Assembly (NCBI RefSeq): GCF_020483305.1
Contig: NZ_JACWAB010000001.1
Coordinates: 310,001-374,000 of the forward strand
Reading direction: 5' to 3'
Length of the DNA: 64,000 bases
DNA from: Arthrobacter sp. UM1
GTDB lineage: Bacteria; Actinomycetota; Actinomycetes; Actinomycetales; Micrococcaceae
Part shown: positions 27,805 through 36,659 of the stretch, piece by piece
Numbering within the stretch: the first letter of the stretch is position 1
Layout of the letters: each line of letters begins with the position of its first letter
Notes under the pieces: model-generated
Databases searched by the model: none
What the model saw: only the letters and a program-made list of their open reading frames with translations
Told to the model about the DNA's origin: nothing
Made by a program: the position numbers and the translations under genes

Positions 27805-28809
27805 TCATTCGAGGTGACGGTTCCAGAAGTGATCATCGGCCCAGCCTTGAGAGATGCCCATTCCATCGAGGTTCCACTTCGGTCGGGTCCTGAGCAGGTC
27901 ATGAAGTCTCAGGGCCCATGTGCTGTGAGGGGAGATGGTGTCGAGTACGGACTGAAGTGAGACCAGAACCGGATATAGACGCTTCCTGGACTGGACAGGC
28001 AACGAATCGGAGCTCGTCAGCCATGAGATTGTCGAGGAGGTCGGGATGGCAGGATAGACGCCGAGCCCCACGTTCCACAGGCGGCCGTGGTGAGCGCAGA
28101 TGTTTCTGACCCGAACGTACGTATGAAGCCAAGATTCCAGAAGCGGTGCCGTGAGCCCCAGGCTCTTGGCCACCGTCGTGCGGTCAGAACGACGCCGCAG
28201 ATTTCGGTAAGAATTGGCCAGCTGACCGATCGTCAGAGTTTCGACAACAAGCCAAGATGGCGGCAACTCGGGCTGCGCATAGGTAGTCAGGTAGTGCTCC
28301 AGGGCCGAGCGGTGCACCAACGAGCCATCTTCCGTTTCTGGTATCCCGCGCAGTCGCTCATCGCAGGTGCTTTTCACGATGCTCAACAGCCTGGAGTGCT
28401 TTGACTGGTTCGCGAAATGCTCCCCCTTCATATACCAGTGGGGATCGGAATAGGCTGTGGACATGTGGTCCGTCAGCGCGGCACGGATTGTTACCTCGAC
28501 TCTTTCGAGTGCGTCCAACACCAGCAAACGCAGAGCTCGGTCGAAGACGTAGAGATCCAAAACGTCGTCGAAATCTGTTCCCTCGCGGAAGTGATGATCA
28601 AGATTCTTTTTCCGAAAGGGGATCGTATATGGCGAGAGGCGGTAATAGCCGATCTGGCGAAGATAGCGGGCAGCCCTTTCCGGGTCTGGGATGACCAGCC
28701 CCCGTGTGGAGAGAAGCCTGATGAGATCGTCGAGGTCTAGCGCCGGCTTGTCGAATGTGCGGGTGCCCCGTGGACGGGGCAGCCGTGCCGCGTTTTGCGA
28801 TCCCGTCAC
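27805..28809 (-). CDS. Abi_2 family abortive-infection-type protein (AbiD/AbiF-like)
   Basis: 334-aa protein of the Abi_2 family of phage-defence or HEPN-like proteins. The N-terminal block (LIRLLSTRGLVIPDPERAAR, YLRQIGYYRLSPYTIPFR) is diagnostic, and the C-terminal VRNICAHHGRLWN holds the R-x4-H motif of HEPN ribonucleases. The GTG at 28809 is the best start because CCAGGAGG lies 7 nt upstream. Codon use is AT-richer than the surroundings, a sign of transfer. A short terminated leader (28894-28833) sits between the likely promoter and the gene, so expression probably depends on readthrough. Target and trigger unknown. Confidence 0.85.
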   Translation of the reverse strand: MTGSQNAARLPRPRGTRTFDKPALDLDDLIRLLSTRGLVIPDPERAARYLRQIGYYRLSPYTIPFRKKNLDHHFREGTDFDDVLDLYVFDRALRLLVLDALERVEVTIRAALTDHMSTAYSDPHWYMKGEHFANQSKHSRLLSIVKSTCDERLRGIPETEDGSLVHRSALEHYLTTYAQPELPPSWLVVETLTIGQLANSYRNLRRRSDRTTVAKSLGLTAPLLESWLHTYVRVRNICAHHGRLWNVGLGVYPAIPTSSTISWLTSSDSLPVQSRKRLYPVLVSLQSVLDTISPHSTWALRLHDLLRTRPKWNLDGMGISQGWADDHFWNRHLE

Positions 28810-28832
28810 AGGGGCACCTCCTGGCCGCAGGC

Positions 28833-28894
28833 AAAGAAAAATCCCCCAAGTGCGCATCGCGGAGAGGCGTGGGGGATGTGGTGCGATCAGCTTA
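28833..28894 (-). ncRNA. Putative short terminated leader RNA upstream of abi
   Basis: On the minus strand a TAAGCT -10 box (28894-28889) is followed within about 50 nt by a hairpin (ATCCCCCA / TGGGGGAT) and TTTTCTTT. This ends 13 nt before the abi ribosome site. A second helix, ATCGC (28887-28883) with GCGAT (28860-28856), interleaves with the first, so the RNA could form an H-type pseudoknot or switch between two states. This is read from sequence; that it is expressed is inference. Confidence 0.5.
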
Positions 28895-28966
28895 GCACGT
28901 CGCGCCAGCGCGCAGGAGCAGGTTGCCGCCGCCGTGGCGTTTTGGGAGACCCGGGTGCGAGTCCGG

Positions 28967-29051
28967 TAGACTGCAAAGGTTGCTCGGCAATCCGAGACAC
29001 GCTACCGCGACCCTGGCAAAAACCAGGCGCACGATTCCCAAAGGATTGATC
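28967..29051 (+). promoter_or_regulatory. rpmE2 promoter and structured leader (candidate L31 leader)
   Basis: TAGACT (28967-28972) is a likely -10, giving a leader of about 70 nt. The leader has two small hairpins, CTCGG/CCGAG (28983-28996) and CCTGG/CCAGG (29012-29027). Ribosomal protein leaders of this kind are known for L31 in Actinobacteria; I cannot verify a covariance match. AAAGGA lies before the ATG. Confidence 0.45.
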
Positions 29052-29309
29052 ATGAAGAAGGACATCCACCCGAAGTACGCTCCGGTCGTCTTCCGGGACC
29101 TCGCTTCCGGCGAGAAGTTCCTCACCCGCTCCACCGTCTCCTCGGACAAGACGATCGAGTGGGAGGACGGCACCACGTACCCCGTCATCGACGTTGAGAT
29201 CTCGGCCGCCTCGCACCCGTTCTACACGGGCAAGCAGCGCATCATGGACTCGGCCGGCCGCGTCGAGCGCTTCAACCAGCGCTTCAAGAGCTTCGGCAAG
29301 AAGAAGTAG
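29052..29309 (+). CDS. rpmE2: 50S ribosomal protein L31 type B
   Basis: 85-aa ribosomal protein L31 of the zinc-independent type: no CxxC pairs. It starts [14 protein letters not shown] and contains [12 protein letters not shown] and VERFNQRF, typical of type B. Such paralogues often replace the zinc-binding L31 under zinc limitation and are Zur-controlled elsewhere; no clear Zur box was recognised here. The ATG has AAAGGA 7 nt upstream, and a strong terminator follows. Confidence 0.95.
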   Translation: MKKDIHPKYAPVVFRDLASGEKFLTRSTVSSDKTIEWEDGTTYPVIDVEISAASHPFYTGKQRIMDSAGRVERFNQRFKSFGKKK

Positions 29310-29324
29310 TCTTCCCGCCGCACG

Positions 29325-29360
29325 GAAAGGCCCCGCTCGCTTCGGCGAGCGGGGCCTTTC
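29325..29360 (+). terminator. rpmE2 terminator
   Basis: GAAAGGCCCCGCTCGC and its complement form a perfect 16-bp stem closed by a TTCG tetraloop, 16 bp after the rpmE2 stop. It may also serve pepN, which ends at 29455 on the other strand. Confidence 0.9.
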
Positions 29361-29454
29361 TCTGTCAGGGGCCGCTGTCTCGGCCCTCAGTCGCTGCCTT
29401 GGGCCCAAGCTTCGGTCCCGGCCTCGATCCCGGGCCGAGGCGCCATGGGCCTCC

Positions 29455-32067
29455 CTACACCGCGTCCCGCGACCGCCGCTGCGCCCGCAGTTGAAGCCTC
29501 AGCGTGTGCAGATTCTCCTCGAGGATCCGTCGCAGCGCGGCGGGCGCGGACGTGTGCTTGCCGAGCCACTCCTCGAGGGAGTCGACGAACGCGTGCGTGC
29601 CGTTCCCGTCCGCGTCGAGGTCCAGCGGGAAGAACCCGCCCACGAGCCGTGAGGCGATCTCCTGCGAGCGCGATTCCCAGACGGGCAGCAGCCGCTCCGT
29701 GTAGTCGGCCCGGATCGGGTCCAGCACGCGGGCGTCATCGCGGCTGAAGCCGGCGGCGAGCGCCGAGATCGAGTCGTTGGAGAGGCTCTCGTCCTCCCAG
29801 GCCTCGTCCCAGACGCGCTGCTTGTTCTCCGCGCCGGGCCGCGCGGCCCGGGCCTGGATGCGCATGCGGGCGGCGGAGGCGGACGGCTTCGCGTCGTACC
29901 GGGCCTGGATCCGCTCCTCGTCGAGCCGCCCGGCCGCGGCGAGGGCGGCGGCGAACTGCCACAGCACGTCGTCGTCGGGCTCGAAGCCCGGCAGGGAGAG
30001 CGAGCCCTCGAGCAGAGCCTCGGCATCGTCCGTCCGGTCCGTCCGGGCGACCGCCGCCGCGGTGAGCGCGTACTCCTTGCGGTGGCCGGCCGGCGTGTCC
30101 TCGCTGCGCAGGCGCTCCCACGCCGCGTCGGCGATCTGCGCGGTGAGCTGCGGCCGCTCGCTCGCGGGCGCGAACCGCCGCGCCGCCAGCACAGCCCGCT
30201 GGAGCATGACCGTGGCCAGACCGACCTCCTCCGTGGAGGCGGCCACGCGCAGGGCCACGCCCACGAAGTCCCGGGCCGGCAGCTTCCCGGCCCGCAGCAT
30301 CTCCCGGAGGTTGGAGAGCACGACGGCGAGCGCCAGCGGATCCTCGATGAGGTGGGCGTGCTCCACGAGCGTCTTGACCGTGATCTTGTCGAACTCGACC
30401 GTGGCGTAGGTCAGGTCCTCGTCGTTGACGAGCAGGAAGGACGGAGCCTCCGGGAGCTCGAGGCCCGCGAGCTCCGGCACCTCCGCCGAGCGGCCCTGGA
30501 GCTCCACGCGCGTGGTCCAGGTGCGGACCATGCGGCCGTCCTTGAGCTCGTACGCGCCGATGCCGAGCGTGTGGGGCCGGATCACGGGGATGCCGCTCAC
30601 CGGGTCCTCGGAGCTCTGGTGGAGGACGGCCTTGGCGATCCGCCCGTCCTCGCCCCGCTCGACGGCGAGGGAGAGCCGGGAGACCCCGGCCGTCTGCAGC
30701 CAGAGGGCGGCCCACTGGCGCATGTCCTTGCCGGTGGCCTCCTCGAGGACGGCGAGGAGGTCCGCGAGGCGGGCGTTGCCGAACGCGTGGCGCTCGAAGT
30801 AGGTGCGGGCGGCGGCCATGAACGCCTCCTGCCCGGCATGGGCCACGAGCTGCTTGAGCACGGAGGCGCCCTTGGCGTAGGTGATGCCGTCGAAGTTCTG
30901 GCGGGCCGCCTCGAGATCGGGAATGTCCGCCACGATCGGGTGCGTGGAGGGCCCCTGGTCCATGTCGTACGCCCAGGCCTTGCGGCGGTTGGCGAACGTC
31001 ACCCAGGACTCCGGGCGGCCGAGGGCCTCGGCGACGGCGAGCGTGCCCATGAAGTCTGCGAAGGACTCCTTGAGCCAGAGGTCGTCCCACCAGACCATGG
31101 TCACGAGGTCGCCGAACCACATGTGGGCCATCTCGTGGAGGAGGGTGTTGGCGCGGGACTCGATCTGGAGGGCGGTGGGCGTGCCGCGGTAGAGGTATTC
31201 CTCCGTGAAGGTCACGAGTCCGGGGTTCTCCATGGCGCCGAGGTTGTACTCGGGGACGAACGCCTGGTCGTACTTCCCGCCCCACGGGTACGCCGAGCGG
31301 AACACGTCCTGGTACCAGGTGAGCCCCTTCTTGGTCTGCTCGAACAGCGTCTCGCTGTCGAGGAGGTCCTTGATGGAATCCCGGCAGAACAGGCGCAGGC
31401 TGATGTCGTGGGCGTCCGGCGTGGCCTCCGTGGCCATGTCGGCCGTCCACCGGTCCTCGGCGATGAAGTACGGGCCGGCCAGGATGGTCGTGATGTACGT
31501 GGAGAAGGACTGCGTCGGCTCGAACTCGACCGTGTCCGCTCCCTCGCCCTCGGTCCGGCGGCGCGCGGGCGCGTTGGACTCGAGCACCCAGCCGGAGGGG
31601 CCGGTGAGCGTCAGCTGGTAGACGGCCTTGAGGTCCGGCTGCTCGAAGGTCGCGAACACGCGGCGGCAGTCGGCGGGCTCGTACTGCGTGTAGAGGTACG
31701 TCTGGCCGTCCGCCGGGTCCCGGTAGCGGTGCATGCCCTCGCCCGAGCGGCTGTAGCGGCTCTCGCCCTCGATCCGCAGCTCGTTGCGGCCCTCGCGCGG
31801 CGTGAAGCGGACGCGGCCGGGCGTCACGGCGGCCTCGAGCTCGAGCTCCTCGCCGTTGAGGCTGACCCGGTGCACGGCGGCCGCCTCGTAGTCGGCGAAG
31901 ACCTCCTCCGCCGCCGCGGCGGTGAAGGAGATGGTCGTCGCCGAGCCGAAGGTCTCGACGTCCTCGTCCGGCGCCCGGGTCACGTCGATCTCCATCGCAT
32001 AGGAGACATCGGAGACGATCTCGGCGCGGCGGCGGGCTTCCTGGCGGGTCAGATTCTGAGCATGCAC
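29455..32067 (-). CDS. pepN: Aminopeptidase N (M1 family zinc metallopeptidase)
   Basis: Cytosolic aminopeptidase releasing N-terminal amino acids from peptides. The 870-aa protein has the substrate motif LGAMENPGLVTF and the zinc site HEMAHMWFGDLVT followed by WLKESFADFMG, which supplies the third ligand. The C-terminal half is the helical ERAP1-like domain. I chose the GTG at 32067 (VHAQNLTRQEA), which matches relatives and has TAGAGT ending 7 nt upstream, indicating a leaderless mRNA; the GTG at 32076 is the alternative. Confidence 0.93.
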   Translation of the reverse strand: MHAQNLTRQEARRRAEIVSDVSYAMEIDVTRAPDEDVETFGSATTISFTAAAAEEVFADYEAAAVHRVSLNGEELELEAAVTPGRVRFTPREGRNELRIEGESRYSRSGEGMHRYRDPADGQTYLYTQYEPADCRRVFATFEQPDLKAVYQLTLTGPSGWVLESNAPARRRTEGEGADTVEFEPTQSFSTYITTILAGPYFIAEDRWTADMATEATPDAHDISLRLFCRDSIKDLLDSETLFEQTKKGLTWYQDVFRSAYPWGGKYDQAFVPEYNLGAMENPGLVTFTEEYLYRGTPTALQIESRANTLLHEMAHMWFGDLVTMVWWDDLWLKESFADFMGTLAVAEALGRPESWVTFANRRKAWAYDMDQGPSTHPIVADIPDLEAARQNFDGITYAKGASVLKQLVAHAGQEAFMAAARTYFERHAFGNARLADLLAVLEEATGKDMRQWAALWLQTAGVSRLSLAVERGEDGRIAKAVLHQSSEDPVSGIPVIRPHTLGIGAYELKDGRMVRTWTTRVELQGRSAEVPELAGLELPEAPSFLLVNDEDLTYATVEFDKITVKTLVEHAHLIEDPLALAVVLSNLREMLRAGKLPARDFVGVALRVAASTEEVGLATVMLQRAVLAARRFAPASERPQLTAQIADAAWERLRSEDTPAGHRKEYALTAAAVARTDRTDDAEALLEGSLSLPGFEPDDDVLWQFAAALAAAGRLDEERIQARYDAKPSASAARMRIQARAARPGAENKQRVWDEAWEDESLSNDSISALAAGFSRDDARVLDPIRADYTERLLPVWESRSQEIASRLVGGFFPLDLDADGNGTHAFVDSLEEWLGKHTSAPAALRRILEENLHTLRLQLRAQRRSRDAV

Positions 32068-32132
32068 GCAGTCCACTCTATGTGTCGCGCGTCATCTTTT
32101 CACTCGTCTCCGTGCGGAGACGGCGCCGGGAG

Positions 32133-33170
32133 TCAGCCGGAGAGCGTCGTCGACATGGCCACGAGCCAGCCGAGCACGAGGATGGCCGCCCAGGCCGCGA
32201 GGGCAGCGGCGAGCGCGCTGCGGCCGCGGTTCCACAGGGCCTGGGGGTCCACCGACGCGCCCAGGGCGGCGAGCGCGAGGGCGAGGGCCGTGTCCCGCAG
32301 CAGGCCGACGCCGTGGAGCACGCCCTCCGGGATCGGCAGCCAGGTGCGGGCCGCGAGCGCGAGGACGAACCCGAGGACGAACAGCGGGACGATCGGGGCG
32401 GCCTGCCCGCGCCCCTCGGAGTCCCGGCGGCCCCAGCGGCTCGCCACCGCGGTGACCGGGGCGAGGCAGACCACGCGGATCATCTTGACGGCCACGGCGA
32501 GCGCGACGACGGAGCCCGCGGCGCCGGCCACGAGCGCGTCGGAGGACTGGGCGGCGGCGACCACCTGGCCGACGTCGTGCACGCTCGCCCCGATCCACGC
32601 CCCCGCGGCGGGCGCGCTCGGGTGCGTCAGCGCGATGAGGAGGGGCATGAGGCCGATGGCGAGCGAGCCGCAGAGGGTGACGAGCGCCGTCGGGATGGCG
32701 GTCTTGCGGTGGTCGATCCCGCGGGCGGCCGCCATCGCCGAGATGGCGGAGGCACCGCAGATGCTGAACCCGGTGGCGAGGAGGAGCCGCTCGTCCCGGT
32801 CCATCCGGCGGCCGAGCGCCCACGTCACGGCGAGGGACGCGGGCACGACGAGCACGGTGGCGACGATCGGCAGCCAGCCGAGGCGGGCGATGTCTCCGAG
32901 GGAGGCCACGAAGCCGAGGAGAACCACGCCGAAGCGCATGAGCTTCTTCCCGGCCCAGGCGATGCCGGGCTCGGCCCGCTCGCGCAGCCCCCGGGTGCGG
33001 GCGAGGCGGGTCGCAGCCCAGGAGAGCGCGAGGCCCGCGAGGAAGGAGAGCGTCAGCCAGGGGACCGCGGGGAGGGCCGAGTGGAGGAGGAGAGCGAGGG
33101 CCGCCGCGCCGGCGGAGAAGAGGACGCCTGGAGCGAGCCGGGAGAGGGCTGAGGATCCGGAGGTGGCCAT
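32133..33170 (-). CDS. YeiH family putative sulfate/anion exporter
   Basis: 345-aa integral membrane protein of the YeiH (UPF0324) family with about ten helices. Family blocks seen are GKKLMRFGVVLLGF, ATGFSICGASAISAMA and VHDVGQVVAA. Annotated elsewhere as a putative sulfate exporter; the true substrate is not established. The ATG at 33170 has GGGAG at usable distance; an ATG three codons upstream is also possible. It is the downstream neighbour of the divergent ATP-grasp gene. Confidence 0.87.
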   Translation of the reverse strand: MATSGSSALSRLAPGVLFSAGAAALALLLHSALPAVPWLTLSFLAGLALSWAATRLARTRGLRERAEPGIAWAGKKLMRFGVVLLGFVASLGDIARLGWLPIVATVLVVPASLAVTWALGRRMDRDERLLLATGFSICGASAISAMAAARGIDHRKTAIPTALVTLCGSLAIGLMPLLIALTHPSAPAAGAWIGASVHDVGQVVAAAQSSDALVAGAAGSVVALAVAVKMIRVVCLAPVTAVASRWGRRDSEGRGQAAPIVPLFVLGFVLALAARTWLPIPEGVLHGVGLLRDTALALALAALGASVDPQALWNRGRSALAAALAAWAAILVLGWLVAMSTTLSG

Positions 33171-33244
33171 GTCCGGCATTCTCCCACGGGGCCCGCCTGC
33201 CGGACGCGTGTGCATCGGGGGCCTCGACCTGCAACACTGCCGGT

Positions 33245-34816
33245 ATGGCAGATCTCTTCAACGGCTACCGGGAGCAGGTGGCCGCCGCGCCGTGGTTCGA
33301 CGAGATGTTCGATCGAGACGGCCGCGCCCGCCCGGAGGCCGCACAGGTCAACCGCGTGCTGGAGTCTCTCACCCTGCAGGACGTGACTGCGCGGGCGGAC
33401 TCGATGGCCCGCACGTTCCTCGACCGCGGCGTCACCTTCGACTTCGCGGGCGAGGAGCGCCCGTTCCCCCTCGACATCGTCCCCCGCGTCATCGACGGCG
33501 CGGTCTGGGATCCGCTCGAGGCGGGCGTGGCCCAGCGCGTCAAGGCCCTCGAGGCGTTCCTGGACGACGTCTACGGGGACATGAAGGTCGTCGAGGACGG
33601 GATCGTGCCGCGCCGCCTCATCACCTCGAGCGCCCACTTCCACCGGGCCGTGAGCGGGTTCCGTCCCGTGGGCGGCGTCCGCGTCCACATCGCGGGCATC
33701 GACCTCATCCGGGACGCCCAGGGCACCTTCCGCGTCCTCGAGGACAACGTGCGCGTGCCCTCGGGCGTCTCCTACGTCCTGGAGAACCGCCGGGCCATGG
33801 CCAAGGGACTGCCGGAGGCGTTCACCGACCAGGCGATCCGCGGCGTGGACGAGTATCCGCACCGCCTCCTCTCGGCGCTGCGGAAGTCCGCGCCGAACGG
33901 GGAGGAGGACCCGACCGTCGTCGTCCTCACCCCGGGCGTGTACAACTCGGCGTACTTCGAGCACACGCTCCTCGCGGGCCTCATGGGCGTGGAGCTCGTG
34001 GAGGGACGCGATCTCATCGTCCGCCACAACCGCGTGTACATGCGCACCACGGGCGGCGAGCAGCGCGTGGACGTCATCTACAAGCGGATCGACGACGACT
34101 TCGTGGACCCCCTCCAGTTCCGCACGGACTCCCTGCTCGGCTGCCCGGGCCTCGTCAACGCGGCCCGCGCGGGGAACGTGACCATCGCCAACGCCATCGG
34201 CAACGGCGTGGCGGACGACAAGCTCATCTACTCCTACGTCCCGGACCTCATCCGCTACTACCTGGGCGAGGAGCCGATCATCCCGAACGTGGACACGTAC
34301 CGCCTCGAGGAGAAGGAGGCGTTCGAGTTCACGATGGACCGCCTCGACGAGCTCGTGCTCAAGCCCGTGGACGGTTCGGGCGGCAAGGGGATCGTCATCG
34401 GCCCCAACGCCTCCAAGGACGAGCTGGACCGCCTCCGCAAGCAGGTCACGGCGGATCCCCGCGGGTGGATCGCCCAGCCCGTCCTCCAGCTCTCGACGGT
34501 CCCCACGATGTCCGGCTCGAGCTTCGGCCCCCGGCACGTGGACCTCCGTCCTTTCGCAGTGAACGACGGCGAGGACGTCTGGGTCCTTCCCGGCGGGCTG
34601 ACGCGCGTCGCGCTCAAGGAGGGCTCGCTCATCGTCAACTCCTCCCAGGGCGGCGGATCGAAGGACACGTGGGTCGTGGACGGCCGCCGTCCCGGCGTCG
34701 GCCCCCTCACGCCGGCCCCGGTGCGCGAGCGCACGAGCGTCTGGCCGCTCGAGAAGGGCCGGCTCGACTCGGCCGAGGAGCAGCAGCAACAGCAGGCAGG
34801 AGAGCAGACATGCTGA
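33245..34816 (+). CDS. Circularly permuted ATP-grasp type 2 protein
   Basis: 523-aa protein of the circularly permuted ATP-grasp type 2 family (DUF404/DUF407), which is expected to form amide bonds with ATP. Diagnostic blocks: FRPVGGVRVHIAGIDLIRD, FRVLEDNVRVPSGVSYVLEN, and near the end LKPVDGSGGKGIVIGP (ATP binding). A Gln-rich tail (about residues 511-516) closes the protein. It overlaps the alpha-E gene by 7 bp; with the transglutaminase gene it forms a conserved three-gene set whose product is unknown. Confidence 0.9.
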   Translation: MADLFNGYREQVAAAPWFDEMFDRDGRARPEAAQVNRVLESLTLQDVTARADSMARTFLDRGVTFDFAGEERPFPLDIVPRVIDGAVWDPLEAGVAQRVKALEAFLDDVYGDMKVVEDGIVPRRLITSSAHFHRAVSGFRPVGGVRVHIAGIDLIRDAQGTFRVLEDNVRVPSGVSYVLENRRAMAKGLPEAFTDQAIRGVDEYPHRLLSALRKSAPNGEEDPTVVVLTPGVYNSAYFEHTLLAGLMGVELVEGRDLIVRHNRVYMRTTGGEQRVDVIYKRIDDDFVDPLQFRTDSLLGCPGLVNAARAGNVTIANAIGNGVADDKLIYSYVPDLIRYYLGEEPIIPNVDTYRLEEKEAFEFTMDRLDELVLKPVDGSGGKGIVIGPNASKDELDRLRKQVTADPRGWIAQPVLQLSTVPTMSGSSFGPRHVDLRPFAVNDGEDVWVLPGGLTRVALKEGSLIVNSSQGGGSKDTWVVDGRRPGVGPLTPAPVRERTSVWPLEKGRLDSAEEQQQQQAGEQTC

Positions 34817-35739
34817 GCCGCATCGCCGAGTCCCTCTTCTGGATCGGCCGCTACGTGGAGAGGGCGGACGGCACCGCCCGCATCCTCGACGTCCACCTGG
34901 AGCGCCTCAACCAGCTGGCGCCGGAGGACCAGTCCCTGCTCGCCGCGGACCTCCTCGGCGTCATGGGCGCCCGCCCGCGCGAGGCGGGGGAGCTGACCCT
35001 CGAGGACGTCGTCGCGGCCCTCGCCAACGACCGCCAGTCGGCCACGTCCATCGCCGGCTCCCTCGTGGCCGCCCGCGAGAACGCCCGCCGGGCCCGCGAG
35101 ACCGTGTCCTCGGCGCTGTGGGAGAGCCTCAACACCACGTGGTACGGGCTGAGCCAGCACCGCAAGGACGTCGTGGGCACGTACCGCTTCTGCCACTGGG
35201 TGCAGGAGCGGACCGCCATGGTCCGGGGCATCGTGGACTCCACGATGAGCCACGACGAGGCCTGGCAGTTCCTCGTGCTCGGCCGCAGCCTGGAGCGCGC
35301 GGACATGACGGCCCGCATGCTCTCGACGGGCGAGCTCGCCGGGGCCGGCCTGTCCTGGGTGACCATGCTGCGCGGCGCGGGCGCCTACGAGTCCTTCCTC
35401 CGCTCCCGCCGCTCGGCCTTCGGGGACGAGCACGCGGCGGAGTTCCTCCTCCTCGACCGCCTCTTCCCGCGCTCGATCGTCTTCTCGCTCCGCGAGGCGG
35501 AGAAGGCGCTGGCGAGCCTGGACCCGAGCTTCCAGCGCGTCGGGTTCATCAACGACGCCCGCCGGGTGGTCGGCCAGGCCCGCACCTTCCTCGAGTTCCA
35601 CCGCGCGGAGAACCTCCTCGAGGAGGTCCCGGAGCACATGGACCGGGTCCAGAAGGCCTGCGCCGAGGCGAGCAACGCGGTGACGCGCACCTACTTCACA
35701 CACGACGTCGACCTTGCCTGGGTGGGGGAGAACCGATGA
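34810..35739 (+). CDS. Alpha-E domain-containing protein (DUF403)
   Basis: 309-aa, mostly alpha-helical protein of the alpha-E family. It opens MLSRIAESLFWIGRYVERAD, the family hallmark, and contains LGRSLERADMTARML. Biochemical role unknown; always linked to circularly permuted ATP-grasp and transglutaminase-like proteins. Its ATG lies inside the end of the ATP-grasp gene and its stop overlaps the next ATG (ATGA), so the three proteins should be made together. Confidence 0.92.
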   Translation: MLSRIAESLFWIGRYVERADGTARILDVHLERLNQLAPEDQSLLAADLLGVMGARPREAGELTLEDVVAALANDRQSATSIAGSLVAARENARRARETVSSALWESLNTTWYGLSQHRKDVVGTYRFCHWVQERTAMVRGIVDSTMSHDEAWQFLVLGRSLERADMTARMLSTGELAGAGLSWVTMLRGAGAYESFLRSRRSAFGDEHAAEFLLLDRLFPRSIVFSLREAEKALASLDPSFQRVGFINDARRVVGQARTFLEFHRAENLLEEVPEHMDRVQKACAEASNAVTRTYFTHDVDLAWVGENR

Positions 35740-36587
35740 CCCGACTGCACATCCGCCACAGCACGGAGTACCAGTACAACGACACGGTCACGCACAGCTA
35801 CAACGAGGTGCGCATGACCCCGCTCACGGACTCGCAGCAGGTCGTCCTCGACTCCACCGTGGACGTCAAGCCCTCGAACGCCGTCGTCATGACGTTCAAG
35901 GACTACTGGGGCACCCGCGTCTCCGCGTTCGACGTCCAGGTCCGGCACACGGCCATGAGCGTCGAGTCGACGACGACGGTGGAGATCGCCCGCGCCGAGC
36001 CGCCCCTGACCGCCGACAACCAGGCCGACTGGGAGGAGCTGCTCAGCGAGGACACGGTCAACCGCTTCGCGGACTGGCTGCCGCAGTCCGGGCTCTCGGA
36101 GCCGGGCGAGGAGGTCCGCTCGATCGTCAAGGGGATCGCCCAGGGCAAGTCCCCGCACGAGGCGGCGGTGGCCGTCTTCGCGTGGCTGCGCGGCGAGATG
36201 ACGTACGTGCAGGGCGTCACCGGGGTGCGGACGAACGCGCAGGACGCGTGGGAGCACCGCAAGGGCGTCTGCCAGGACCTCTCCCACCTCAGCATCGGGG
36301 CGCTGCGCTCGCTCGGCATCCCGGCGAAGTACGTCTCCGGCTACCTCCACCCGCGCAGCTCCGCAGGCATCGGCGAGACCGTGACGGGGCAGTCCCACGC
36401 GTGGGTCGAGTGGTGGGACGGCGAGTGGCGCTCCTGGGACCCGACCAACCACAAGCACGCGAGCGACTTCCACGTGACCGTGGCCCGCGGGCGGGACTAC
36501 CGGGACGTGACGCCGCTCCGCGGACTGCTCAACGGAGGCCGGGGATCCACGCTGAACGTCTCCGTGGAGATCACGCGCCTCGCCTGA
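35736..36587 (+). CDS. Transglutaminase-like cysteine peptidase/ligase family protein
   Basis: 283-aa cytoplasmic protein with an N-terminal transglutaminase-associated domain (RLHIRHSTEYQYNDTVTHSY) and a catalytic domain with all three residues: Cys in GVCQDLSHL, His in SHAWVEWW and Asp in WDPTN. Last gene of the ATP-grasp/alpha-E set. In such clusters it probably processes or forms a peptide amide bond; the substrate is unknown. Confidence 0.92.
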   Translation: MTRLHIRHSTEYQYNDTVTHSYNEVRMTPLTDSQQVVLDSTVDVKPSNAVVMTFKDYWGTRVSAFDVQVRHTAMSVESTTTVEIARAEPPLTADNQADWEELLSEDTVNRFADWLPQSGLSEPGEEVRSIVKGIAQGKSPHEAAVAVFAWLRGEMTYVQGVTGVRTNAQDAWEHRKGVCQDLSHLSIGALRSLGIPAKYVSGYLHPRSSAGIGETVTGQSHAWVEWWDGEWRSWDPTNHKHASDFHVTVARGRDYRDVTPLRGLLNGGRGSTLNVSVEITRLA

Positions 36588-36659
36588 GGCGGCGCGTCCC
36601 GCGCCTCACTCCGGGACCGGGTCTCACCACGGGACGAGGTGTCACCCCGCGACCAGGGC

